Assembly (NCBI GenBank): GCA_963575745.1
Contig: CAUYUJ010001403.1
Coordinates: forward strand, 25,001-89,000
DNA: 64,000 nucleotides
Source: Prorocentrum cordatum
Taxonomy: Eukaryota; Sar; Dinophyceae; Prorocentrales; Prorocentraceae
Direction: 5' to 3'
Shown here: positions 1 to 8,031 of the stretch, piece after piece
Numbering within the stretch: position 1 is the stretch's first letter
How the letters are laid out: each line of letters opens with the position of its first letter
The notes under the pieces: model-generated
Databases searched by the model: none
Seen by the model: the letters and a program-made list of their open reading frames with translations, nothing else
What the model was told of the DNA's origin: nothing
Program-made: the position numbers and the translations under genes

Positions 1-1
1 G

Positions 2-841
2 GAATCCGTCGATACGTACCCTGTCGAGCGTCGGAAATTCCTAGTGTTCAGACGACCCAAAAACAGCATCCTGTTTGTGAGCAGGTTGTTCCGCGTCAGT
101 GGCATCCAAGAGGGGGTTCCAGGACTTCGGCTAGAGCATTTCCTATTGGATACTATGCACGTCTGCGAGCTCGGAATGTTGCATTATTACCACGGTGCTA
201 CAATCTGGGCTCTGACAGACGCTGGGTTTTTTGGTGATTTCACGGAGGACGATTTTTCACATGTAGACGCTGCCTTGCACGACATGTACATGCATTGGTG
301 GAAGCAGCAGGGTCGCATTCAAAACGACAAGGTCCTTGGTTTGTGCATGAAGGCGCGCGGCGGCAGGGAACACCCATTTCTGAAACTCAAGGCTGGCAAG
401 ACACGCTCACTCCTCGGCTTCGTCGCGCATCTCCTGAAGAATGCTGGAGGGCGGGCCCTGTTGGATGGCGCTGCAGATGGCGCAGATGGAACTAAACTTC
501 AAACCTTCGGCGAAGGCATGCTTGAGTTTTATGGTATATGTAAAAGCCAGCCTCGTCGGATGGACGAACCCGCGCTGGCGCACATGGACGCCGTCGTCAA
601 ACGTACGATGGCCGCCTGGGCCGACAGCGGTCGCACCGTCACCATAAAATTTCACGCGTTCGCCAGACATATCGTGGACCAAGCCCGTTTCGCGGGCAAC
701 CCAGGTTGGACGCACAACTACGCAGATGAATCTGAAAATTTTCATGCCAGGAAAATGTCAGTGAATGTGAACAGGACCAAGTATACAGAGAACGCCGCCG
801 TCAAATGGTACATGAAGCATTTGCAAAAGTGCCATGCCTGA
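2..841 (+). CDS. Hypothetical protein, 5' end beyond the window
   Basis: The frame is already open at base 2 and ends with TGA at 839-841, so at least 279 residues are visible and the true start lies to the left. The GTG at 44 is just an internal Val codon. Composition looks like a real globular protein: mixed hydrophobic and charged residues, several Trp and His, no low-complexity. A segment LDTMHVCELG lies about 40 residues in; D-x-M-H-x-x-(D/E)-x-G patterns occur, from memory, in uncharacterised and transposon-type dinoflagellate proteins, but I cannot check this. The C-terminal part (DESENFHARK, then TKYTENAAVKWYMK) is basic and polar. No catalytic motif is recognised. It could be a host gene or the tail of a transposase-like ORF. 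Confidence 0.6.
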   Translation, partial: ESVDTYPVERRKFLVFRRPKNSILFVSRLFRVSGIQEGVPGLRLEHFLLDTMHVCELGMLHYYHGATIWALTDAGFFGDFTEDDFSHVDAALHDMYMHWWKQQGRIQNDKVLGLCMKARGGREHPFLKLKAGKTRSLLGFVAHLLKNAGGRALLDGAADGADGTKLQTFGEGMLEFYGICKSQPRRMDEPALAHMDAVVKRTMAAWADSGRTVTIKFHAFARHIVDQARFAGNPGWTHNYADESENFHARKMSVNVNRTKYTENAAVKWYMKHLQKCHA

Positions 842-1129
842 AAATGCAACAATCGCCACCATCACCACCACCACCGTCAAACTCACCGTCACCAACATCA
901 CCCTTGCGGTGCCGTGTCGTGCATCGGATTGCGGTGCCGTGTGCGAATGCCGTGCATCGAATTCCGCTCTGTTTGGGGTCGAAGCGCTGTTTGGGGTCTA
1001 GCGCTGTTTGGGGTCCACGCACTGTTTGGGGTCCACGCCCAGTGTGTTTGGGGTTGGAGCAGTGTTTGGGTGCCGCACCCGACCAGGGCTAAAACAACAC
1101 GCTCAACAGCACAACACCCGTGAATAGAA
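842..1129. repeat. CAC-rich tract and 17-18-bp minisatellite
   Basis: Bases 842-900 are a CAC/ACC-rich tract. From about 967 to 1072 a unit containing CTGTTTGGGGTC recurs about six times at 17-21-bp spacing (starts near 969, 987, 1004, 1022, then two decayed copies). A single relative (CCGTTTGGGGTCC) occurs near 2652. No coding evidence. Confidence 0.7.
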
Positions 1130-1143
1130 CATTGTGGCTCAAG
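1130..1143 (+). other. Possible relict spliced-leader 3' end
   Basis: CATTGTGGCTCAAG matches 13 of the 14 last bases of the dinoflagellate spliced leader, whose 3' end is CATTTTGGCTCAAG, and is followed 75 bases later by the ATG of the next CDS. A CCGT about 10 bases upstream could be the displaced SL 5' part. Such relics mark genes made by re-insertion of a trans-spliced cDNA. With only 14 bases the match could be chance. Confidence 0.4.
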
Positions 1144-1218
1144 CTCGTGCACGTTCGACGCCGCACCCGCCGCCCTACCCAACGCTTTCGCCCAAGGCGT
1201 TCGCCCGAGGCAGGTGCG

Positions 1219-1983
1219 ATGGTTGCGACTGAATACATTGCGGTGTCGGGTGCGACTACGGGCATGCTGAAGCTCAGCATCTACTTCGAGGAGCTGGCGT
1301 GTTTCGGGCCAGTGATTGCGGAGGTCGGTACCAACCTGTCGTGGTCCAGCGGCGTCGAGGTGAAGATGATCAAGGAGAGCATCAAAAAAGACTACTCGGT
1401 GCACGCTGACTGGGATGCGGACATCTACATCTACGAGGCTTCTCAAACCCACCCGACCGTGGCGAAGCACCCGCTGTGGGACGAGTACGTTGTCAACCCG
1501 TCCACGTATCGCACGATCAATCTCATCGCATCGAAGAGGTCATTGCTGGACCCTCATGCTGAGAGCATCGTTTCTGGCGTGAGCTGCGAGCCCGTCTGGA
1601 CGTTCACGGTGAAGATTCAGGAGACGGGCGCGTGGGAGTTCATCAAAGTTCCTAACCCTGTGCTGGCTGGTCGCGGCGACTGCGTGTCGTGTGCCGTCCT
1701 GAAGACGTGGCTCGTGACCCAGCTGGCACTGCCGAACGGTTTCCAACTAATCAATGACGCGCGCATCTTCCGCAACGACAGCGGTTTGGCCAAGGGCGAC
1801 CCCCTGGCGGACGATGATGACGTGTGGAAGAATCTCTGGTACTTCGCCATCGTCGACCCGAAGCTCGAGCCCCTCTGCGAGTACCCCGACCACAGCTCGC
1901 CCGACTCTCTGGCCAGGGGCTGGAACGACGTGCAGCCGACCACGGAGGCGACGCTCGAGGACGACCTAGACGGGCCGCAATGA
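1219..1983 (+). CDS. Hypothetical protein, 254 aa
   Basis: An intronless frame from the first sensible ATG (1219) to TGA (1981-1983). The frame is open further upstream to about 1120, but that stretch is Arg-rich and looks untranslated. The product starts MVATEYIAVSGATTG, has a mixed alpha/beta-like composition with several Trp, and ends in an acidic tail (EATLEDDLDG). No signal peptide, membrane segment or catalytic motif is visible and I do not recognise the family. Absence of introns plus the SL-like element 75 bases upstream would fit a retroposed gene. Third positions are strongly G/C, as in the ankyrin genes of this window. Confidence 0.6.
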   Translation: MVATEYIAVSGATTGMLKLSIYFEELACFGPVIAEVGTNLSWSSGVEVKMIKESIKKDYSVHADWDADIYIYEASQTHPTVAKHPLWDEYVVNPSTYRTINLIASKRSLLDPHAESIVSGVSCEPVWTFTVKIQETGAWEFIKVPNPVLAGRGDCVSCAVLKTWLVTQLALPNGFQLINDARIFRNDSGLAKGDPLADDDDVWKNLWYFAIVDPKLEPLCEYPDHSSPDSLARGWNDVQPTTEATLEDDLDGPQ

Positions 1984-2765
1984 TTGCATGTGGTGAATGT
2001 TTCCCCAACGGCGTTTTTGCGCCTTTGCGCCACGGCTCTGCCGCGCGCGCCCTTGCCCAATGGGGGGGCATCATATTTTACAGCACAACAGGTCGGAGGC
2101 GGAGGTGAATACCAATAAAGTAGAAAGGGGATGAGGGATGAGGGATGAGGAGACGAGGAGGGAGAGGAAGAGGAACCATGATGAGGAAGGAGCCAGCCTC
2201 ACAGGTGCCGACGGGCCAGTGCCATAGCTCAGGAGCGTGAATCCTGTGTACAGCTGTTTCATCGTTCAGACAGTTGTGGATTCCATGGCTCTTCTCGTCG
2301 TCTCATCTCCTCCTCATCCTCCTCCTCCTCCTCCTCCTCCTCCTCCTCTTGCCCATCCCCACCCTCTCAATACTATCCCATGGCGCCCAAAATCTGAGGC
2401 GCCATTGCACCCGTCATCTGCGATGACGTGAGCGATGACGGGTGACCCCGCCCAACTGTCATCCACCCGCGCCCGCGTGATGCGCGGGCTGGCGCGCGTC
2501 GGTGCGGGGTCGCCCGTCGTCGCCCACGTCGGTTCGCACATTGCGGGTGCGACGGCGCCAAGTGTAGCGTGTGTCTCACGTGCACGATTGCACCACATAG
2601 ATTGCACCACATAGATTGCACCACCGAGTACATAACAATATATCCAGATGACGCCGTTTGGGGTCCAGACTGGCTGCAACACAATACGCTCAAGTCTTGG
2701 TTGATCTACCCGACGCCCTACGTCGACACCCTACCCGACGCCATACGTCGACGCATGTGGCGCAT
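1984..2765. repeat. Gene-free stretch with microsatellites and GATTGCACCACATA repeats
   Basis: Contains GGGATGA repeats (about 2126-2160), a (TCC)n run at about 2307-2348, and at 2586-2634 three to four tandem copies of the 14-mer GATTGCACCACATA. The last is the reverse complement of the GTGGTGCAAT arrays found elsewhere in the window. No gene recognised. Confidence 0.65.
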
Positions 2766-2806
2766 TCAAACCCTTAACCCTAAACCCTGAACCCTAAGAC
2801 CCTGGA
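2766..2806 (-). repeat. Interstitial telomere-like tract
   Basis: About five degenerate CCCTAAA units (CCCTTAA, CCCTAAA, CCCTGAA, CCCTAAG, CCCTGG), i.e. TTTAGGG read on the minus strand, the telomere type known in dinoflagellates and plants. It lies directly left of the inverted-repeat block that starts near 2940. Confidence 0.6.
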
Positions 2807-2828
2807 TAAGAACATGCGACTGGCAACT

Positions 2829-3605
2829 GATGATGATGATGTTAATGCTGATGATGTTGCGGATGCTGTTGCTGATGATGCTGGTGATGATGATGACCTT
2901 CCAACCTTCTGCGCTACCTTCAAGTGCTTGTATCAGGTTAAAGCGAGTGCCAGAAGAACGCAAAGACATTCTGAGACATCGTTCCTTCTCTCCTGTTCCC
3001 GCCGCCATCACAGCCTTCACCCTCATCATCATCAGCATCATCATCCTCATCATCAGCATCAGCATCATCATCATCAGCATCATCATCAGCATCATCATCA
3101 CCATTATCACCATTATCACCATCACCACCACCACCATCACCATCACGTCACGATCATCGCCAGTATTGCACCAGAGTGCTTTACTGCTAGTGCATCTCTA
3201 GGACGCATCTTCTTACTTAGCTTGTCGTTGAGGACCTGTCTGGGGGATGCGGGGAGGAGCGAGGGGTTGAGGAGGTCGCTCGCTCCGCCCCGCATCCCCC
3301 AGACAGGTCCTCAACGACCAGCTGATTAAGAAAATGCGTCCTAGAGATGCAGTGCGCAGTAAAGCACTCGAATGCAATGCTGGCGATGATCGTGACGTGA
3401 TGGTGATGGTGATGGTGATGGTGCTGATGATGCTGATGCTGATGCTGATGATGATGATGAGGATGATGATGATTGTGATGATGATGATGATGATGATGAT
3501 GCTGATGATGAGGATGATGATGAGGGTGAAGGCTGTGATGGCGGCGGAAACGAGAGAGAAGGAGCGGTGTCTCAGAATGTCTTTGCGTTTTTCGGGAACT
3601 CGCTG
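2829..3605. repeat. Imperfect inverted repeat of ATC/GAT microsatellite
   Basis: Arms of about 310 bp (roughly 2943-3254 and 3288-3605) are reverse complements with small indels. Anchors: CGCAAAGACATTCTGAG at 2959-2975 against its complement at 3571-3587; TGCATCTCTAGGACGCAT at 3191-3208 against 3334-3351; and a GC-rich 31-bp perfect stem at 3224-3254 / 3288-3318. The rest of each arm is (CAT/CAC)n or (GAT/GTG)n. A plain GAT-rich tract precedes the left arm. Long His-rich open frames here are by-products of the repeat. Confidence 0.85.
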
Positions 3606-3777
3606 GAACCTCAAACAATTCGTTATAACCATTGTAAACCTTACGCAATTCAAGATAACTCAGCGTTTGAGGTAGCGCAAGAGGGTGGAAGGTCAGCACG
3701 GAAGGTCTGGAAGAATGAGAGGGAGGGTTGTCCATGGTCGTCGTTTATACCCCGACGTCTGGCGCCTTCGACGGACT
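3606..3777. other. Unassigned spacer
   Basis: Continues from the right arm of the inverted repeat into mixed sequence; nothing recognised. Confidence 0.4.
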
Positions 3778-3969
3778 TGCATCTTTGCACGCTGGCAGTT
3801 CCACTCAGTTTCAGTTCCTCCAGCCATCCACCTGCCGCTGGGCCGCTGCGTGAAGCCTCGGCTTGCCGCGTAGCTGTTGCCTTGCGCGTCGCCTCTGCCT
3901 AAGTCTGCGTAGCCCGCTTGGACCTGGCTCGCCGCTGGCGCGCTCGCCCGCGGCCGCTGACTAAAAGTA
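3778..3969. repeat. Direct repeat, left copy (LTR-like)
   Basis: About 190 bp from GCACGCTGGCAGTTC to CGCGGCCGCTGA are repeated in the same orientation at 5297-5502 at roughly three-quarters identity. Spacing of about 1.5 kb and matching right borders suggest a decayed retroelement terminal repeat or a dispersed repeat; no retroviral-type genes lie between the copies. Confidence 0.6.
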
Positions 3970-5296
3970 CAAAACCAACCCCAACCCACCGAACCCAACC
4001 ACAAACACCCAACCCCACCACCCCCACAACCCCCCCCCACCAAAACCCCAATCCCACCCCCCAACCCACCCCCCCTACCGCCCCACCCTACCCCCCCCCC
4101 CGACCCACCCCCCAAACCAAACCTTACACACCACCCCCACCCCCCCCCCCCAACCCCCCCGCCCCCACCCCCCAAACAAAACTAAACAAACTTATATAAC
4201 TTTCGTTTCACCCCTTTGGCGGTGGTTCCGCTGCGTTCCCCACGGTGGCCGCCGGTCGACCTGCAGGCAGTGCCCCTCCCCTGGCGCCTCTCCCTGCCCA
4301 GCCCCCACTGCCCCCCGCCCTTGGGGACTAGAGCAGTGGCGCGACGCTGACAATATTGACTCGTGGGCTACCGCTGGGGCCGTGGCCCGCCTGCCCATTG
4401 CGGGCCTTCGGCCCGCTGTCGGTGTTCTCACCCCTGGGGCGCGAGATATATCCAGCGCTGCCCCTGCGGCCGGGCGGGGGCCCCGGCCGGGTCGGGGGGG
4501 TGCCGTGTGTGCCCCCTCCCCCCCGGTGGCCCCCACCCTGTACCCCCCGGCCTCATTCGTCCGGTGGTGGCGCGTGGGGTCCGTCGTCCCGTTTTTCCAA
4601 TTAGCGTGGTGTCGGTCCCGTGGCGTCGGGTGGTGTTCGGTTCGGTGTCCCCCCACCGCAGCAAACAACCACCACAACGAAACCCACCGGCTTTCGTTTT
4701 GGGCCGCTTCCAAAATCAATAAAAGCGCGTTAACCCAACTACTCCCCTACTACCCGTACTACCATACACTCCCTGCAAATCGCGGTTAAACACCCCAGTA
4801 CCCACGACTGTTTACCTACGGGTTAACCACTCCCCCCCCATACGGGGCCGGCGGCCGTCTTTGGCACCGCTCTGACCCGTGCGCCCCCACCACGTGTGAC
4901 TGGTTCCCTGGGCTCAGGCTTGGGTCTTTCCCGTGGTGCTCCCACCCCCCGTCGCCACTTTGCGTGCTGGCTTCCAGCTCGTGGCCCGGTTCAGGACCCG
5001 GTGTGGGTCAACCTGGCACCACTTCACGCACTGGTTCGTGGTGGCCCGCGCCATTTTGGCTGCGTCGCAGCACCGCTGTTTCCCGCAGTCGTGCGCTCTG
5101 TTGCCTCGGGACTATGCGGTTACGGCCTCTCTGGGATCTAGACCCTGACCACTTTCTCGCCTCCTGGCTTTTAATTCTAGGCCGACGGTCCTTCGGGCCA
5201 CCCTGGTACTCACGCACTTGTCTGGGGTTGCGTCCTTGCCTTAATCTCGGCTTCTGGCCCGGGTCGTCGTGTGTCCCGATTCCCTGGTGTCCGACG
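3970..5296. other. C-rich tract and unassigned sequence between direct repeats
   Basis: Bases 3975-4195 are an extreme C/A-biased tract (ACCCC, CCCCAA and long C runs). The remainder is GC-rich with many open frames on both strands but none with a recognisable domain or clear coding bias. Confidence 0.4.
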
Positions 5297-5502
5297 CTTT
5301 GCATTCTTGCACGCTGGCAGTTCGACTCCGTTTCAGCTGTCCCCCCACCCGCCGGTCCGCCGCTGGGCTGCTGCGTGAGGGCTCGGTTTGCCGCTGTAGG
5401 TGTAGCCTCCCTCCGTCGCCTTAGGTTAATTCGTCGCTGCGTGCCCCGCTTTGACTGGACTCGCCGCCGGCGCGCTCGCCCGCGGCCGCTGAAGAAAAAG
5501 TA
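5297..5502. repeat. Direct repeat, right copy (LTR-like)
   Basis: Homologous to 3778-3969 in the same orientation, sharing GCACGCTGGCAGTTC near the left end and CGCGCTCGCCCGCGGCCGCTGA at the right end, with small indels between. Confidence 0.6.
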
Positions 5503-5589
5503 ACCCCACAAACCCATCCTGAAACGATGCCCAGAGGAATTGCCTCGATCAGGGAAGTGGGCAGCACACATAGGAAAGGCCCCCCAGTG

Positions 5590-6035
5590 GAGGCCCGTTG
5601 GAGCGTCTTGGGGGCCTTTTGGCGGTCCCGGACGCCTCTGAGAGCGTGTTGTGTGCCTCGGAGAGCTTCTTGGGGCCTCTTGGAGGTCTCTTGTGAGCCT
5701 CTTGGAGGCCTCTTGCGCGCCTGTTGGGGCATCCTGGGCGCCTCTTGGGACCCCCATTGAAGTGCTCTTGGGACCCTTGGGAGCGCTCTTGGAACCCTCT
5801 TGGGCCATCTTGGAGCCATTTTGAGGCCTCGGATGGCCATTGGAAGCGAAAAGGCGAGAAAACCAAAACACTGAATGGCCCAAGGTTTTGGAAGGATGTT
5901 GGCCTCTTCGGGGCATCCTGGGGAAGCTCTGTGGCCACTTGGATCAGTCTTGGAGCGGTCTTAGGGCCTCTTGGAGCATCGTGGGAGCCATTTCGAGGCA
6001 TCTTGGGATATCTTGAGCCATCTTGGAGGTCATCT
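5590..6035. repeat. Array of short GGCCTCTTGG-type repeats, left of DIRS element
   Basis: Dozens of degenerate 12-15-bp units built on GGCCTCTTGG, GCCATCTTGG and GCGTCTTGG. The same family occurs at 13065-13225 just right of the retroelement and fills the palindrome at 23-25 kb and its neighbour at 25-26 kb. The open frames through it encode repetitive Gly/Leu/Trp- or Arg/Pro-rich peptides and look artefactual. Confidence 0.8.
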
Positions 6036-6131
6036 TGGTTTGTGCTTGCACGTGAAGGAAGTCAAGAGGGGTTTTCTATATGTCGCCCCTTTGGCTCTCT
6101 TACTCTTGCTTCACTTAGCTTCTCTGGTCCC
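6036..6131 (+). repeat. Split direct repeat A1
   Basis: Identical over 96 bp to A2 at 12709-12804 (offset 6673). Begins TGGTTTGTGCTTGCACG and ends TTAGCTTCTCTGGTCCC. A pyrimidine-rich stretch with CACTTAG near its right end lies just before the first ORF and could serve as an SL trans-splice acceptor (inference). Confidence 0.9.
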
Positions 6132-6137
6132 TAGTCG

Positions 6138-6566
6138 ATGGACGGGGTCGCCATCCCTGGCGGGGCGGCCGCCTTGCCGGCCTGGGTGGTGCTGGCGCTG
6201 GAGGCCGCGGCCTACCTGGGGCCAGGGTGGGGCCCAAGGCAGGCTGCCTGCCCTGACATCACGTGCCCCGCCTGCCCGGCGTGTCCAGAGGCGGCAGCCT
6301 GCCCTGAGGCCGTGGCTTGCCCGGCTTGCGAGCCGCCTCCCTGCGCGGCCTGCCCGGCCTGCGAGCCGCCTCCGTGCGCGGCGTGCCCTGCCTGTGAGGC
6401 TAGGGCGTGCCCGGCGGCGACGGCGGGCGAGAAGGCGGTCGAGAAGCTGGTTGGAGCGCTGCTCGGAGGGGTGGTGCACTGTCTGGTGGGAAAAGTGATA
6501 GCCAGCAGGCATGTCGACGCTCGTGGGGTGGCTCCGCGGAGACGCGGGGCGGGAGTGGTGGACTAG
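6138..6566 (+). CDS. Small Cys/Pro/Ala-rich ORF of the DIRS element
   Basis: ATG at 6138, 142 residues, stop at 6564-6566. An N-terminal hydrophobic stretch (LPAWVVLALEAAAYLG, about residues 14-29) may be a membrane segment or signal anchor. It is followed by a tandem series of CPAC/CAAC-type units with interspersed PPC (about residues 40-90) and a second mildly hydrophobic segment (LVGALLGGVVHCLVG). It overlaps the next ORF by 56 bases in another frame. Function unknown. The Cys repeats could bind metal or form disulfides, but the GC-rich repetitive sequence means it may also be a fortuitous frame. Confidence 0.5.
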   Translation: MDGVAIPGGAAALPAWVVLALEAAAYLGPGWGPRQAACPDITCPACPACPEAAACPEAVACPACEPPPCAACPACEPPPCAACPACEARACPAATAGEKAVEKLVGALLGGVVHCLVGKVIASRHVDARGVAPRRRGAGVVD

Positions 6567-8031
6567 AGCGCTCCCAGGAGAGCGGGTGGTCTGCCGATTC
6601 TCTGACGACGACGTCGACCACGAGCGAGTGCTGCTGCACTACGTGGCAGAGGGAGAGTGGGTCATCTTGACCCCCGACGGGGACATCTACGTGGAGGACA
6701 TGAGCTGCGAGAACCCCGAGACGGGGCCCTCGCGGGCCTTCCCGCTGGCGCTGCGGACGCGGAAGATGCGGAGGCTGTATCGCTTTCGAGAGGCCCTGGG
6801 GCCCGACGAGCTGGCCGACGCGCTGACACGGGGCTGGCAGGCGGCGCTGGAGATAGACGCCGCCCTGCCCGAGCCGAGGGAGGCTGTGGCTGTGAGCGGC
6901 CAGCGAGTCTCGTGGCAGGAGGCCTCGGGCAGGCTGTCGGCCGCGGAGCGGGCCAACCTGCTGCGCTTGGGCATGGCCGTGGCTCGCCTAGGCGGGAAGC
7001 TTCTGGAGGCTCCTGTGGCTGGTCAGGCCTGGATCGCCCTCAGCGGCGGGCCCGGCGTCGCGGTCGGGTCGGAGGTCGTCGTGACGGACAGCGAGGGCCT
7101 GAGCTTCGAGGGCGGGCCCGAGCCTTTCGGCGTGCTGAGGACCTCCGACGGCAGCATGGTGCGACTCGTTCGTCTGGATGCTGGAGCAGCCCCAGGACGC
7201 GTGAGCGAGGAGGCCGCGGTCTGGCAAGACCTAGGCAGAGGCCATGGCCGTGCCGCGGGGCCCGATCGCCGACGCGCTGAAGCCGCGTTGCCACTCGAGG
7301 ATGATGGCCCCGTTGAGCGTGTCGGCGGCGCTGCTACGCCCGAGCTGGCGCTGCCTCCCGTGGCGGAGCCGCTGGGGGAGGAGAGAGACGCCGACGCCCG
7401 CGCGCTCTGGGTTGACAACGACGAGCAGGGCGAGCGTTTCAAGCGATGGCGGGACGTGGTAGGTGAGTCGAGGCAGGAGCACTACCCGGACGCGAAGGTG
7501 GACGGACCGCCGGGGGCTCTCCACATGCTGAAGCACATGGAGAGGCACGGAGGCGACCCGCGGCTCTGGCTCGACCTCTTCATCCGCATGAAGGGCCTGG
7601 GTCAGAATGACCGCGTGGTGCACGAGCTGAGGACGATCGTGGAGGCTTTGTACCAGGGCGGGGTATACGATCAGCTGAACATGGGCGGCCTCATGATGGT
7701 GGAGGTGTTGACTCGCCGAGTCGCCGCTGTGGTGGATGCCTACTCGGACCCGACCAAGCCGAGCTGGACGAACACACGCTTCTTCGAGGGCGTGAGCTCG
7801 GTGGAGGACGTCTCGGGGCCAGAGCTCAGGGGCTACGTCCACCGGCGGGCGAAGGAGCAGCGCGAGATAGAGCAGGCGCAAGGTCGAGCGCGTACACTAC
7901 GTGGGGCGCCTGCAGAGACAGTCGACGGAGCAGAAGGAGCTGGAGGTGACGCAGCAGGCGCGGGGCGCGGTGGCGGCCGAGGCGGCCGCGGGCGCGGCCG
8001 GGCCAGGGGCGTCGCCTCCACGGGGTCATGA
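6511..8031 (+). CDS. Gag-like protein of the DIRS element
   Basis: ATG at 6511, 506 residues. The first ~270 residues are a variable region. The conserved core is near residues 310-450 (from ERFKRWRDVVGESRQEH through LHMLKHMERHGGDPRLWL to LNMGGLMMVEVLTRRV), a segment I remember as recurring in dinoflagellate retroelement ORFs just before the reverse transcriptase. The C-terminus is an RG/GGRG-rich basic tail (about residues 480-500), suited to RNA binding as in Gag proteins. The last 131 bases overlap the open frame of the polymerase in another frame, so the polymerase is probably made by frameshifting or internal initiation. Confidence 0.75.
   Translation: MSTLVGWLRGDAGREWWTRALPGERVVCRFSDDDVDHERVLLHYVAEGEWVILTPDGDIYVEDMSCENPETGPSRAFPLALRTRKMRRLYRFREALGPDELADALTRGWQAALEIDAALPEPREAVAVSGQRVSWQEASGRLSAAERANLLRLGMAVARLGGKLLEAPVAGQAWIALSGGPGVAVGSEVVVTDSEGLSFEGGPEPFGVLRTSDGSMVRLVRLDAGAAPGRVSEEAAVWQDLGRGHGRAAGPDRRRAEAALPLEDDGPVERVGGAATPELALPPVAEPLGEERDADARALWVDNDEQGERFKRWRDVVGESRQEHYPDAKVDGPPGALHMLKHMERHGGDPRLWLDLFIRMKGLGQNDRVVHELRTIVEALYQGGVYDQLNMGGLMMVEVLTRRVAAVVDAYSDPTKPSWTNTRFFEGVSSVEDVSGPELRGYVHRRAKEQREIEQAQGRARTLRGAPAETVDGAEGAGGDAAGAGRGGGRGGRGRGRARGVASTGS

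Noticed and set aside
2814-3735. Long His-rich open frames
   Set aside because: Direct translation of ATC/CAC microsatellite on both arms of an inverted repeat; no independent coding signal.
5044-5064. Possible spliced-leader relic (GCCATTTTGGCTG)
   Set aside because: The 12-base match lies mid-sequence with no SL 5' part, no CAAG end and no gene downstream.
3778-5502. LTR retrotransposon with 190-bp LTRs
   Set aside because: No gag/pol, primer site or target duplication between or beside the direct repeats, so only a repeat pair is annotated.
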